A stretch of 64,000 nucleotides of DNA from Nitrosomonadales bacterium (GTDB taxonomy: Bacteria; Pseudomonadota; Gammaproteobacteria; Burkholderiales; Gallionellaceae). The number at the start of each line of letters is the position of its first letter. The stretch's first letter is position 1. The position numbers and the translations under genes are program-made. This document shows, piece by piece, positions 48,959 through 58,063 of the stretch. The stretch lies in assembly GCA_016177795.1 (NCBI GenBank), contig JACOUM010000010.1, positions 124,001 through 188,000 of the forward strand. The letters are read 5' to 3'. Under the pieces are notes generated by a model. It searched no databases. It was not told the origin of the DNA and saw only the letters and a list, made by a program, of their open reading frames with translations.

Positions 48959-50386
48959 ATGCTGATCTGGTTCGTCATCCTCTATTTGTTGGTGTCCGTC
49001 GGCATCGGCCTGTACGCCTCGACCCGCGTGCACAATTCCAGGGATTTTGTGGTGGCCGGGCGCCACCTGCCGTTGCCTGTCGTCACTGCGACGGTGTTCG
49101 CCACATGGTTCGGCGCGGAGACGGTGCTGGGTGTTTCCGCGACTTTCGTGCAGGAAGGATTGGGCGGCGTGGCGGCCGATCCGTTCGGCGCCAGCATGTG
49201 CCTGATACTCGCGGGGCTGTTTTTCGCCCCGCTGCTGTACCGCATGAATTTACTCACCATCGGCGATTATTACCGCGCCCGCTACAACCGCACGGTGGAG
49301 CTGATCATGACGCTGTGCATCATGATTTCCTACCTCGGCTGGGTGTCCGCGCAGGTGGTGGCGCTGGGGCTGGTATTCAATGTGGTCAGCGACGGCGCCG
49401 TCACGCAACAGGCCGGCATGATCATCGGCATTTCCGTGGTGCTCGCCTACACCGTATTCGGCGGCATGTGGTCGGTAGCGCTGCTTGATTTCGTGCAGAT
49501 GACCGTGATCATGGCGGCCTTGCTGCTGATTGCCATGCTGATCGGCGACGATGCGGGCGGGGTCGGTCACGTGGTCAGCCAGGCGGAAGCCGCCGGCAGG
49601 TTGCAATTGTTCCCCAGCGGCGGCATGGAAGCGTGGATCCCCTTCATCGGCGCGGCGCTAACCATGATGCTGGGTTCCATTCCGCAGCAGGACGTGTTTC
49701 AGCGCATCACTTCGGCAAAGAATGAAAAGATCGCCGTGCGCGGTACGGTGCTGGGCGGCGTGCTGTATTTTGCGTTCGCTTTCATTCCGATGTTCCTGGC
49801 TTTCGCCGCGACACTGATCGATCCGGAATTCTTTGGCGATATGATCGAGAGCGATTCCCAGATGATTCTGCCGAGCCTGATTCTGAATCACACGCCGCTG
49901 ATGGCGCAGGTGCTGTTTTTCGGCGCGTTGCTGTCGGCGATCATGAGCACGGCTTCGGCAACCCTGCTCGCACCCTCGGTGATGTTTACCGAGAACATCC
50001 TCAAGCACTTTGCGCTCCGGCACATGAGCGACCAGCAAATGCTGCGCACCATGCGTATCATCCTGCTGACCTTCGGTGTGCTGGTGTTGTGGTTTGCGCT
50101 GAATTCGGAATCGAGCATCTTTCACATGGTGGAGAATGCGTACAAAGTCACGCTGGTCGGCGCCTTCGTGCCGCTGGTGTTCGGCTTGTACTGGAAGCGC
50201 GCCAATAATCAGGGTGCACTGCTGTCCATCGTGCTGGGTCTGGGTGCATGGCTGTCGATGGAAATTCTTCAGCCTGACACCTACTGGCCGCCGCAATTGG
50301 TCGGGTTGCTGTTCAGCGTGACAGGGATGTTGATTGGCTCCATGCTGCCCAATATGATGCGTGGCCGGCGTCACGCCCATTCATAA
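48959..50386 (+). CDS. Sodium:solute symporter family protein
   Basis: 475 residues from ATG 48959, about 12-13 membrane helices, SSS family. Characteristic stretches are [48 protein letters not shown] and the [19 protein letters not shown] loop. Substrate (proline, pantothenate or another organic acid) cannot be read from the sequence. It sits between pilY1 and phoB with a Pho box directly downstream; it is not obviously part of either operon. Confidence 0.9.
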   Translation: MLIWFVILYLLVSVGIGLYASTRVHNSRDFVVAGRHLPLPVVTATVFATWFGAETVLGVSATFVQEGLGGVAADPFGASMCLILAGLFFAPLLYRMNLLTIGDYYRARYNRTVELIMTLCIMISYLGWVSAQVVALGLVFNVVSDGAVTQQAGMIIGISVVLAYTVFGGMWSVALLDFVQMTVIMAALLLIAMLIGDDAGGVGHVVSQAEAAGRLQLFPSGGMEAWIPFIGAALTMMLGSIPQQDVFQRITSAKNEKIAVRGTVLGGVLYFAFAFIPMFLAFAATLIDPEFFGDMIESDSQMILPSLILNHTPLMAQVLFFGALLSAIMSTASATLLAPSVMFTENILKHFALRHMSDQQMLRTMRIILLTFGVLVLWFALNSESSIFHMVENAYKVTLVGAFVPLVFGLYWKRANNQGALLSIVLGLGAWLSMEILQPDTYWPPQLVGLLFSVTGMLIGSMLPNMMRGRRHAHS

Positions 50387-50396
50387 ACCTGATGCG

Positions 50397-50424
50397 TGTC
50401 ATCTTCCTGTCATAAATTCTTCAT
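50397..50424 (+). promoter_or_regulatory. Pho box upstream of phoB
   Basis: Half-sites TGTCAT at 50397 and 50408, and CTTCAT at 50419, are spaced exactly 11 bp with AT-rich spacers (CTGTCATAAATTCTTCAT), matching the PhoB consensus. Ends 35 nt before the phoB ATG, so PhoB probably activates its own operon. Confidence 0.8.
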
Positions 50425-50459
50425 ATTCTCCCGGTCTTCGATTGCGGAATAATGGCGAG

Positions 50460-51149
50460 ATGACGAGCGCAGAGATTTTGATAGTGGAAGACGAACCGGC
50501 GATCCAGGAGCTGCTGTCGTTCAATGTGATGCGGGCGGGATTTCGGGCCGTGTGCGTCGGGGATGCAGATAGCGCATGGGAGCAAATACACAGCCACGCG
50601 CCGAATCTGATTCTGCTGGACTGGATGCTGCCGGGTATCAGTGGTGTGGCGCTGGCCAAACAGTTGCGCGCCGATGCGCGCACCCGGGGTATTCCGATTA
50701 TCATGCTGACCGCGCGCAGCGAAGAACGCGACAAGGTGCTGGGATTGGAGTCGGGCGCGGATGATTACATCACCAAGCCGTTCTCGCCGCGCGAATTGAT
50801 GGCGCGCATCCGTGCCGTGCTGCGGCGGCATGTTCCGCAGATGCCGGATGAAACGGTTGCGGCAGGCGGCCTGGAGCTGTCACCAGCCTCGCACCGCGCT
50901 ACCGCAAAGGGCAGGGCAGTAGAGCTTGGCCCCACCGAGTTCCGCCTGCTGCATTTTTTCATGACCCATGCGGAGCGGGTGTACAGCCGCACGCAATTGC
51001 TCGACCATGTATGGGGGTCTCAGGTGTTTGTCGAAGAACGCACGGTGGATGTGCATATCCGCCGCTTGCGTGTCGCGCTGGAACCGTTTGGAATGGACGG
51101 GCTGATCCAGACGGTGCGCGGTAGCGGTTATCGTTTTTCCGTCAGCTAA
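50460..51149 (+). CDS. phoB: Phosphate regulon response regulator PhoB
   Basis: 229 residues from ATG 50460; the ORF-track start lies inside the symporter gene. OmpR/PhoB class: receiver domain with phosphorylated Asp in [13 protein letters not shown] and Lys in [11 protein letters not shown], then a winged HTH with [16 protein letters not shown]. Starts [16 protein letters not shown], close to known PhoB N-termini. phoR follows 11 nt downstream. Confidence 0.95.
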   Translation: MTSAEILIVEDEPAIQELLSFNVMRAGFRAVCVGDADSAWEQIHSHAPNLILLDWMLPGISGVALAKQLRADARTRGIPIIMLTARSEERDKVLGLESGADDYITKPFSPRELMARIRAVLRRHVPQMPDETVAAGGLELSPASHRATAKGRAVELGPTEFRLLHFFMTHAERVYSRTQLLDHVWGSQVFVEERTVDVHIRRLRVALEPFGMDGLIQTVRGSGYRFSVS

Positions 51150-51160
51150 AAGGAGAGGCA

Positions 51161-52465
51161 TTGCAGGATTTCTGGCTCCGTCTGAGCATACCCGTCGTGC
51201 TGGTCACGCTGTTTGCGTTACTGCTGTGGGCGGTATTCTCGGCTGCGCCGGCATTGCTGTTCATGCTGCTGGTGTTGCTGGCTGTGATGGCAAACCATGC
51301 ACGGCAACTGTATCGACTGGGGCGATGGCTGCAGGATGCGCGCCTTGAAACCATTCCCGAAGCGGGAGGTGTCTGGGATGAAGTGTTTTCCCGGCTGTAC
51401 AAGATGGTCAAGCAGCATAACCAGACCAGACTGGAGCTGGCAGACGAATTGCAGCATATCGAGCAGGCTACTGCCGCGTTGCCGGAGGGCGTGGCAATTC
51501 TGAACGAGGCGAATCGTATCGAATGGTGCAACCCGCTGGCACAGCAGCATTTCGATCTCGATGCCGAACACGATCTGATGCAGGACATTACCTATCTGGT
51601 GCGCCAGCCGGAATTCATCGAATACCTTCAGGAATCACATTTCAGCGAACCGCTGGTGATGCGCCCGGCACGCCATGACAACATGCTGTTGTCCATCAAG
51701 TTTGTTCCTTACGGCGTAAACAAACGATTGCTGATCAGCCGCGACGTTACGCAACTGGAGCGCATCGAGGCCATGCGCCGCGATTTTGTGGCGAATGTTT
51801 CGCATGAACTGCGCACCCCGCTGACGGTGGTAAATGGTTATGTCGAAAATCTGCGGGATATGACCGACCTTACCCGGGAGGATGCGCAGCGTGCTTTGCA
51901 GCGGATGACAGAGCAAACCAGACGCATGGAGAATCTGGTCACCGATCTGCTTACCCTGTCGCGCCTGGAGAATGACCGGAGTCCGTTGCGCGAGGAAACT
52001 ATAGATGTGGAGGCGCTGCTCAACGAAATTTATCAGGATGGGCAACTGTTGAATGGAGGCGTGCATTCGGTGCATCTGGAGGTGCAGAGCAACGTAAAAT
52101 TGCTCGGCAATCGCGATGAGCTGCGCAGTGCGTTCGGCAATTTGCTCAGCAATGCAATTCGCTACACACCGGCAGGCGGTATAATTTCGCTGCGGTGGGC
52201 AGAGCGCGGTGAACAACCGGTATTTTCGGTGCAGGACAGCGGTATCGGTATTGCGGCACAGCATATTCCGCGCCTGACTGAACGTTTCTACCGTGTTGAT
52301 CGCAGCCGATCAAGAGAGACGGGCGGCACCGGACTGGGACTGGCAATCGTCAAGCATGTCGCGATGCGCCATCAGGCGAAGATCGAGGTGATGAGCGAGG
52401 AGGGCAAGGGCAGCACCTTCGCGCTGGTATTTCCGCCCAAACGGGCACTGCCGGCAAATGGATAA
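51161..52465 (+). CDS. phoR: Phosphate regulon sensor kinase PhoR
   Basis: 434 residues beginning at TTG 51161, with AAAGGAG 5-6 nt upstream, which decides the rare start. Two N-terminal membrane helices (residues ~8-50), a PhoR-type PAS region, the histidine box NVSHELRTPLTVVNGYVENL, then N and G boxes (VQDSGIGIAAQHIPRL, GTGLGLAIVKHV). Phosphorylates PhoB under phosphate limitation. Genes for the Pst transporter and PhoU are not in this window. Confidence 0.95.
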   Translation: MQDFWLRLSIPVVLVTLFALLLWAVFSAAPALLFMLLVLLAVMANHARQLYRLGRWLQDARLETIPEAGGVWDEVFSRLYKMVKQHNQTRLELADELQHIEQATAALPEGVAILNEANRIEWCNPLAQQHFDLDAEHDLMQDITYLVRQPEFIEYLQESHFSEPLVMRPARHDNMLLSIKFVPYGVNKRLLISRDVTQLERIEAMRRDFVANVSHELRTPLTVVNGYVENLRDMTDLTREDAQRALQRMTEQTRRMENLVTDLLTLSRLENDRSPLREETIDVEALLNEIYQDGQLLNGGVHSVHLEVQSNVKLLGNRDELRSAFGNLLSNAIRYTPAGGIISLRWAERGEQPVFSVQDSGIGIAAQHIPRLTERFYRVDRSRSRETGGTGLGLAIVKHVAMRHQAKIEVMSEEGKGSTFALVFPPKRALPANG

Positions 52466-52506
52466 TTCCGGTCAGGACAATTAAGGCAGCAATTCAGGGG
52501 AAGAAA

Positions 52507-53163
52507 ATGCAGGATGTGGAGCAGGCACGTTTCAACATGATAGAGCAACAAATCCGCCCATGCGGGGTGCTGGACAGCACGGTGCTGGAATTGCTCAAAC
52601 ATGTCCGGCGCGAGCGTTTTGTGCCGGCAGGCAGCAGAGCATTGGCGTTTGCCGATATGGAAATCCCGCTGGGTTACGGCGCCGCCATGTGGCATCCCAA
52701 GCTGGAGGCGCGCGCCATACAGGAATTGCGTCTTTCCCGGAATGACACGGTACTGGAGGTGGGCACCGGCAGCGGCTACCTGACTGCGCTGCTGTCCGCG
52801 CTGGCGGGGCAGGTTACTTCGGTCGAGATCGTCCCGGAATTGAGCGACATGGCGAAACAGAGCCTGGCTGTTTATCACTGCGACAACATTGCCCTCGAGA
52901 CAGGCGACGCATCGCGCGGCTGGGGACAGGGCGCGAGCTACGATGTCATCGTGTTGACCGGCTCAACGCCGGTGCTTCCCGCAACGTTCCGGAACAGCCT
53001 GAACATCGGCGGACGATTATTCGCCGTCGTGGGCGATGCGCCGTTAATGGAGGCCCAACTGATTACCCGTATTGCGCCGGATGTCTTTACCACGGTCAAT
53101 GTTATGGAAACCTGCATTGCGCCATTGCAGAATGCCGAGCAACCCGGACGCTTCGTTTTCTGA
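52507..53163 (+). CDS. Protein-L-isoaspartate O-methyltransferase-like protein
   Basis: 218 residues, normal PIMT length. N-terminal MQDVEQARFNMIEQQIRPCGV, the AdoMet site VLEVGTGSGYLTALLSAL and later VIVLTGSTPVLP. The betaproteobacterial pcm-tolC pair is conserved and this subtype sits next to tolC. True isoaspartate repair activity is inferred from the family; several residues of the classical Pcm substrate loop look diverged, so it may act on something else. Confidence 0.88.
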   Translation: MQDVEQARFNMIEQQIRPCGVLDSTVLELLKHVRRERFVPAGSRALAFADMEIPLGYGAAMWHPKLEARAIQELRLSRNDTVLEVGTGSGYLTALLSALAGQVTSVEIVPELSDMAKQSLAVYHCDNIALETGDASRGWGQGASYDVIVLTGSTPVLPATFRNSLNIGGRLFAVVGDAPLMEAQLITRIAPDVFTTVNVMETCIAPLQNAEQPGRFVF

Positions 53164-53239
53164 TTGCGCGGCTGTATTGCGCAATGCGGCGATAAGCTGT
53201 AGCATTAGACAATTCTAATATACGATTGCGCAAAAAACG

Positions 53240-54568
53240 ATGAAACTGACCCCCTTCATTCTGACGGCACTGTGCGGCATCAGCGGCTGGGCGCAAGCCG
53301 CTGACCTGCTGGAAACTTTCCGCGCCGCACAGGCCAACGATCCGGTGTTTGCCGCCGCGCGCGCCACGCAGCAGGCCGGGCTGGAAAAGTTGCCGCAGGG
53401 CCGTTCCTTGCTGATGCCCAGCATCAGCCTCAATGCGAACAGTACGTTCAACGACAGCACTGTCCAGTACCACCAACCTGTTGTTGGGCTGCCGGGCGGC
53501 GGCAACCAGCGTTACAACTCGCACGGTTACAGCGTGAATCTGACTCAGCCCCTGTACCGCCAGCAGAACTGGCTGGCCTATACCGAATCCGAATTGCAGG
53601 TGGTCCAGGCCGAGGCGCAATTCAGGATTGCCGAACAGGATTTGATCCTGCGTGTCGCCGAGGCCTATTTCGACGTGCTGATTGCCCAGGACAGCGTGCA
53701 GCTCGCCGAGGCGCAGAAAATCGCCATCGCCGAACAACTGGAATACGCCAAACGCAACTTCGAGGTGGGCAGCGCCACCATCACCGATACCCATGAGGCA
53801 CAGGCGCGCTATGACCTGACCAGCGCTCAGGAGATCGCCGCGCAGAACGATCTGGAAATCAAGCGCCGTGCGTTGCAGCAATTGATCAATGCCATACCGC
53901 AAGACCTCAGGCGCCTCGGCAAGGAACTCAAACTGGAAACCCCGCAACCTGACGATATGGAAAAGTGGGTAGACGATGCGCAGTTGAGCAGTCCGCAACT
54001 GGCTATTGCGCAAGCCGGTGCCGAGATCGCCGAGAAGGAAGTGGCGCGCAATCGCGGCGGGCACTATCCCACGATTGACCTGGTGGCCAGTTATGCCGAC
54101 AACAGTGCCAGTGGCGGAGGTTTTGGCGTGGGCAGCGACAGCACCAACAAGAGCATCGGCGTGCAGCTGAACCTGCCGTTGTTCCAGGGTGGTGCGGTGA
54201 ATTCCATGTGGCGCGAGGCGCAAGCCAATCATGAGCGCGCCAGGCAGGAACTGGAAAACGTTCGCCGCACGATTGCCACCCAGACGCGTCAGGCCTATCT
54301 TGGTGTGGTCAGCGGTATGGCCCAGGTCAAGGCGTTGCGGCAAGCGCTTACCTCCAGCGAGAGCGTGCTGGAAGCCAGCAAGTTGGGGCAGGAGGTCGGT
54401 GTGCGCACTAACCTGGACGTGCTGAATGCACAGCAGCAGTTATTTTCCACGCGGCGCGATTTATACCAGGCCGAATACAATTATCTCGTCAGTCAGTTGC
54501 GCCTGAAGGCGGCGGTGGGGTCGCTGGGCGAAGAAGATATGGCGAGAGTCAATCAGGCGCTTTATTGA
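53240..54568 (+). CDS. tolC: TolC-family outer-membrane efflux protein
   Basis: 442 residues with signal peptide ending SGWAQAADLLE. Two outer-membrane efflux repeats, each coiled-coil plus beta strands, characterise TolC; RIAEQDLILRVAEAYFDVLIAQD and TRQAYLGVVSGMAQVKAL are the paired helices, and TNLDVLNAQQQLFSTRRDLYQAEYNYL is the C-terminal signature. Serves type I secretion and RND/MFS efflux. Followed by a strong hairpin. Confidence 0.95.
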   Translation: MKLTPFILTALCGISGWAQAADLLETFRAAQANDPVFAAARATQQAGLEKLPQGRSLLMPSISLNANSTFNDSTVQYHQPVVGLPGGGNQRYNSHGYSVNLTQPLYRQQNWLAYTESELQVVQAEAQFRIAEQDLILRVAEAYFDVLIAQDSVQLAEAQKIAIAEQLEYAKRNFEVGSATITDTHEAQARYDLTSAQEIAAQNDLEIKRRALQQLINAIPQDLRRLGKELKLETPQPDDMEKWVDDAQLSSPQLAIAQAGAEIAEKEVARNRGGHYPTIDLVASYADNSASGGGFGVGSDSTNKSIGVQLNLPLFQGGAVNSMWREAQANHERARQELENVRRTIATQTRQAYLGVVSGMAQVKALRQALTSSESVLEASKLGQEVGVRTNLDVLNAQQQLFSTRRDLYQAEYNYLVSQLRLKAAVGSLGEEDMARVNQALY

Positions 54569-54614
54569 AAGGGTCGCAAAGAGGCAGCCTGGAGTGTGGC
54601 ATCGGTTTTCTCGC

Positions 54615-54662
54615 GCAGCAAATAAAAAACTCCAGCCTGAACTGGAGTTTTTTATTTGCTGC
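54615..54662. terminator. 21-bp perfect hairpin, bidirectional terminator
   Basis: Perfect 21-bp arms, GCAGCAAATAAAAAACTCCA(G) and its complement (C)TGGAGTTTTTTATTTGCTGC, with a 6-nt loop. T-runs lie within both arms, so it can serve tolC on the plus strand and the small ORF at 54678 on the minus strand. Confidence 0.85.
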
Positions 54663-54677
54663 TGGGCGATCGCCGAC

Positions 54678-54773
54678 TTATTTACCAGTGAAAGTTTGCT
54701 TTAACATCCACAAGGAAAATAACACGGTAAACAAGGCCATTCCGATTGATGCCACGTCTGCGATAATCGCCAC
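54678..54773 (-). CDS. Possible 31-residue single-pass membrane peptide (not in ORF track)
   Basis: Reading the minus strand from GTG 54773 gives AIIADVASIGMALFTVLFSL then WMLKQTFTGK and TAA, one hydrophobic helix with a basic C-terminus. GGAGG lies 5 nt before the GTG, and a 21-bp terminator hairpin begins 16 nt after the stop. Another frame here (ORF 54682-54885) has neither a good start nor hydrophobic pattern. No homologue is recognised. The match of SD, helix and terminator makes translation plausible, not proven. Confidence 0.5.
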   Translation of the reverse strand: MAIIADVASIGMALFTVLFSLWMLKQTFTGK

Positions 54774-54961
54774 TTTCTCCTCCCATGAGAACCGGTTTGA
54801 ATAAAACAACAAGTGGGGAGAATCGTAGCACAGTTTTTTGTGCGGGCGTGGGGCTTTTTTGGCAGGGCTTTCTTGCTAGAATCACATGTGACTTTTTTGC
54901 CTGGATTTAAGCGTAAATTCAGCCTGTTATTCCATGTTCATTTAGAAAGTGAGTTAATTCG

Positions 54962-55011
54962 TAGGTCGGGCTCCGCCCGACAGCTTTGTTCGGCGGGTGG
55001 AACCCGCCCTG
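54962..55011. repeat. REP-like pair of hairpins upstream of miaB
   Basis: Two adjacent 7-bp hairpins with 3-nt loops: GTCGGGC-TCC-GCCCGAC (54965-54981) and GGCGGGT-GGA-ACCCGCC (54992-55008), preceded by GTAG. The rest of 54774-55101 is AT-rich non-coding and includes the palindrome TCACATGTGA at 54882-54891; no clear miaB promoter was identified. Confidence 0.65.
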
Positions 55012-55101
55012 CAAAAAAGCATGTTTAATTTAAAAATGGAATTATTTGAGGTCGAGGTTTTAATGAGGCTCGGCGGCGATTATCTAAAGTAATATCCCGG
55101 C

Positions 55102-56505
55102 ATGATCAAAAAGCTATTTATCAAAACCTTCGGCTGCCAGATGAACGAGTATGATTCGGACAAAATGGCGGATGTGCTGCGTGCCTGCGAGGGCATGGAA
55201 CGAACCGACAGGCCGGAAGAGGCAGACGTCATCCTGTTCAATACCTGTTCGATACGCGAGAAGGCCGAAGAGAAGGTGTTCTCCGACCTCGGCAGAGTGC
55301 GCCCGCTCAAACAGGCCAAACCGGGTTTGCTGATCGGTGTGGGTGGCTGTGTGGCCAGCCAGGAGGGTGAGGTGATCATGAAGCGTGCCCCCTATGTAGA
55401 TGTGGTATTCGGCCCGCAGACCCTGCATCGTCTGCCGCAGTTGTTGCAGGCGCGTCGCGACACCGGGCGGCCGCAGATGGACATCAGCTTTCCCGAGATC
55501 GAGAAGTTCGACCATCTGCCCGCACCTGTCCTGAATATTCCGGGACATTCGATTATGTCCGGGAGAGCCTTGCCGCAGGGCGAAGTGCCGCAGATTACCA
55601 GCGGTGCGGCCTTTGTATCCATCATGGAAGGGTGCAGCAAATACTGCACTTATTGCGTGGTGCCCTATACACGCGGCGAAGAAATATCGCGCCCGTTTGC
55701 CGACGTGATATGCGACATAGAAGAGCTGGTTGCGCAAGGCGTCAAGGAAATCACCCTGCTCGGGCAAAACGTGAATGCCTACTGCGGCGCGACCGAAGAC
55801 GGCGACACGCTGGATTTTGCTTTACTGCTGCAAGCCGTTGCCGCGCTGGATGGCGTAGAGCGGCTGCGTTACACGACCTCGCATCCCAAGGAAATGACGC
55901 AACGCCTGATCGACGTGTACGCGACCACACCCAAACTGGTCAGCCATTTGCACCTGCCGGTGCAGTCCGGCTCGGACCGCATCCTCGCCGCGATGAAGCG
56001 CAGTTACACCGCTTTGGAATACAAATCCATCGTGCGCCGGTTGCGTGCGGCGCGCCCCGATATTTGCATCACATCCGACTTCATTGTGGGTTTTCCCGGC
56101 GAGACCGAGCGCGATTTCGAGGCAACCATGAAACTGATCGACGATGTCGGCTTCGATGTCAGCTTCAGTTACCTGTACAGCCCGCGTCCAGGCACGCCTG
56201 CCGCCGAATTGAATGACGATACCCCGCCGGAAGAAAAATCGGCGCGGCTGGCGCGATTGCAGGCGCGTATCGACGAACTGGAGCAACAGGTCAACCAGTC
56301 CATGCTTGGCACGGTACAGCGCGTGCTGGTAGAAGGCGTGTCGAAGAAGGACGCGCTGGAGCTGGCCGGGCGTACCGATAATAACCGCGTGGTGAATTTC
56401 TGCGGTACTTCGGATCTGATCGGGCGTTTTGTCGAGGTGAAAATTGCCGGGGTGGTGAGGCACACGTTGCGCGGCGAGTTAATATTGAAGCTGGAAAAAT
56501 CATAG
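55102..56505 (+). CDS. miaB: tRNA-2-methylthio-N6-dimethylallyladenosine synthase MiaB
   Basis: Radical-SAM methylthiotransferase acting on i6A37 of tRNAs reading UNN codons. 467 residues: N-terminal UPF0004 domain with cluster cysteines in [24 protein letters not shown] and [10 protein letters not shown]; radical SAM motif [20 protein letters not shown]-terminal TRAM domain (~400-465). The stop codon lies at the edge of repeat copy D. First gene of the miaB-phoH-ybeY-corC series. Confidence 0.97.
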   Translation: MIKKLFIKTFGCQMNEYDSDKMADVLRACEGMERTDRPEEADVILFNTCSIREKAEEKVFSDLGRVRPLKQAKPGLLIGVGGCVASQEGEVIMKRAPYVDVVFGPQTLHRLPQLLQARRDTGRPQMDISFPEIEKFDHLPAPVLNIPGHSIMSGRALPQGEVPQITSGAAFVSIMEGCSKYCTYCVVPYTRGEEISRPFADVICDIEELVAQGVKEITLLGQNVNAYCGATEDGDTLDFALLLQAVAALDGVERLRYTTSHPKEMTQRLIDVYATTPKLVSHLHLPVQSGSDRILAAMKRSYTALEYKSIVRRLRAARPDICITSDFIVGFPGETERDFEATMKLIDDVGFDVSFSYLYSPRPGTPAAELNDDTPPEEKSARLARLQARIDELEQQVNQSMLGTVQRVLVEGVSKKDALELAGRTDNNRVVNFCGTSDLIGRFVEVKIAGVVRHTLRGELILKLEKS

Positions 56506-56618
56506 TCCACGAAAAACACAAAAGTCACAAAAAGGAAATTGCTACTCGAGACGAAAGCTAATGATTTTCCCAATATAATGCGCCGTTCGTTTTCGTGTGT
56601 TTCGTGCCTTTCGTGAAC
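56505..56618. repeat. CACGAAA-type inverted-repeat element, copy D
   Basis: About 114 bp filling the miaB-phoH gap. Left GTCCACGAAAAACACAAAAG, right CGTGTGTTTCGTGCCTTTCG. The interior includes TATAAT at 56574-56579, which might act as a -10 for phoH. Confidence 0.65.
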
Positions 56619-56645
56619 CATTATTGATTTTCTTAAACGCATATC

Positions 56646-57611
56646 TTGAAGACAGATCCCCAGACTCTGCAATTCGCGCTCGAGCCAGTCGACAATACGC
56701 GGCTGGCCAATCTGTGCGGCGCGTTGGACGAGAACCTGCGCCAGATCGAGATCGCGCTGGAGGTCAGCATCGCGCGGCGCGGCGAGCACTTCAATGTGCA
56801 GGGCGCACAGGCGGAACTGGCGCGCCAGGTATTGCAGGAATTTTATCTTGAGGCCAAACACGACATCACGCTGGAGCGCCTGCAACTTGGCCTGATCGAG
56901 GCGATGAAATGGCGTGCCGCGCCGCAGCCGGCCAGCGATTTTGTGCCGTTGCTGATGACGCGCAAGGCCGAGATACGCGGCCGTACGCCGCGCCAGAACA
57001 GCTACCTGCAAGCCATCCAGGAACACGACATCACTTTCGGCGTCGGCCCGGCTGGCACCGGCAAGACCTATCTCGCCGTGGCCTGCGCGGTGGATGCGCT
57101 GCAGCGCGAAACGGTGCGCCGTCTGGTGCTGGTGCGTCCGGCGGTGGAGGCCGGCGAGAAGCTCGGCTTCCTGCCCGGCGATCTCGCGCAGAAGGTCGAT
57201 CCCTACCTGCGTCCCCTATACGACGCGCTGTACGACCTGATGGGGATGGAGAAAGTCAACCGCGCCTTCGAGCGCGGCATGATCGAGATCGCGCCGCTAG
57301 CCTACATGCGCGGGCGCACCCTGAATCATTCCTTTATCATTCTCGACGAGGCGCAGAACACCACGCCCGAGCAGATGAAGATGTTCCTCACGCGCATCGG
57401 TTTCGGCAGCAAGGCGGTGATCACCGGCGACGTCACCCAGATCGACCTGGCGCGCGGGCAGAAGAGCGGCCTCATCGAGGCGCGCGGCATCCTGAAGGAG
57501 GTGCGCGGCATCGCCTTCAGCGACTTCCTCGCCGAGGATGTGGTGCGCCATCCGCTGGTGCAGAAGATCGTTACGGCCTACGAGCATCATGAGCGGCAAA
57601 AAAGCGAATAA
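56646..57611 (+). CDS. ybeZ: PhoH-like ATPase (YbeZ)
   Basis: A 321-residue RNA-associated ATPase that works with YbeY in ribosome/RNA metabolism. KH-like N-terminal region, Walker A FGVGPAGTGKTYLAVA, and Walker B/SFI-like FIILDEAQNTTPEQMKM and KAVITGDVTQIDL. The ORF begins at TTG 56646; I see no better ATG and no clear Shine-Dalgarno, so the exact start is uncertain. Overlaps ybeY by 23 nt. Confidence 0.94.
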   Translation: MKTDPQTLQFALEPVDNTRLANLCGALDENLRQIEIALEVSIARRGEHFNVQGAQAELARQVLQEFYLEAKHDITLERLQLGLIEAMKWRAAPQPASDFVPLLMTRKAEIRGRTPRQNSYLQAIQEHDITFGVGPAGTGKTYLAVACAVDALQRETVRRLVLVRPAVEAGEKLGFLPGDLAQKVDPYLRPLYDALYDLMGMEKVNRAFERGMIEIAPLAYMRGRTLNHSFIILDEAQNTTPEQMKMFLTRIGFGSKAVITGDVTQIDLARGQKSGLIEARGILKEVRGIAFSDFLAEDVVRHPLVQKIVTAYEHHERQKSE

Positions 57612-58056
57612 GGTTTTGCCGCCCAGGCTTTCCCTGGCCGTCCAGTATGCGAGCGCCGCACAGAGCTTGCCGACGCGCGCGCAGTGGCGGCGCTGGTGCA
57701 AGGTTGCGTTGCAGCGTGATGTGCGCATGACCTTGCGCATCGTCGACGAGGCAGAGGGGCGCGAGCTGAACAGGAGCTATCGCGGCAAGGATTACGCCAC
57801 CAACGTGCTGACGTTCGTATACGGCGATACGGGCGTGCTGTCCGGTGATGTGGTGATCTGCGCACCGATTGTGGAAAAAGAAGCGCACCAGCAGCACAAG
57901 GATTTGCTTGCACACTATGCGCACCTTGCGATCCATGCCATGCTGCATCTGCGAGGCCACGATCACGAGAACGAAACTGATGCCGCCGAGATGGAGGCAT
58001 TGGAAACCCGGTTGATGCTAAAATTGCACTACCCCGATCCTTATCAGGAAGCTTGA
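57589..58056 (+). CDS. ybeY: Endoribonuclease YbeY
   Basis: Single-strand endoribonuclease required for 16S rRNA 3' maturation. 155 residues from ATG 57589, within the end of phoH; the ORF-track start is too far upstream. The metal site is HAMLHLRGHDHENETDAAEM (H-x3-H-x5-H). LNRSYRGKDYATNVLTFVYG is the family's other signature. corC follows 7 nt later. Confidence 0.96.
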   Translation: MSGKKANKVLPPRLSLAVQYASAAQSLPTRAQWRRWCKVALQRDVRMTLRIVDEAEGRELNRSYRGKDYATNVLTFVYGDTGVLSGDVVICAPIVEKEAHQQHKDLLAHYAHLAIHAMLHLRGHDHENETDAAEMEALETRLMLKLHYPDPYQEA

Positions 58057-58063
58057 GCACCAA

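Noticed and set aside
54682-54885. 67-residue ORF overlapping the proposed small peptide
   Set aside because: Starts without a ribosome site in non-coding sequence, and its product lacks the coherent hydrophobic helix given by the alternative frame.
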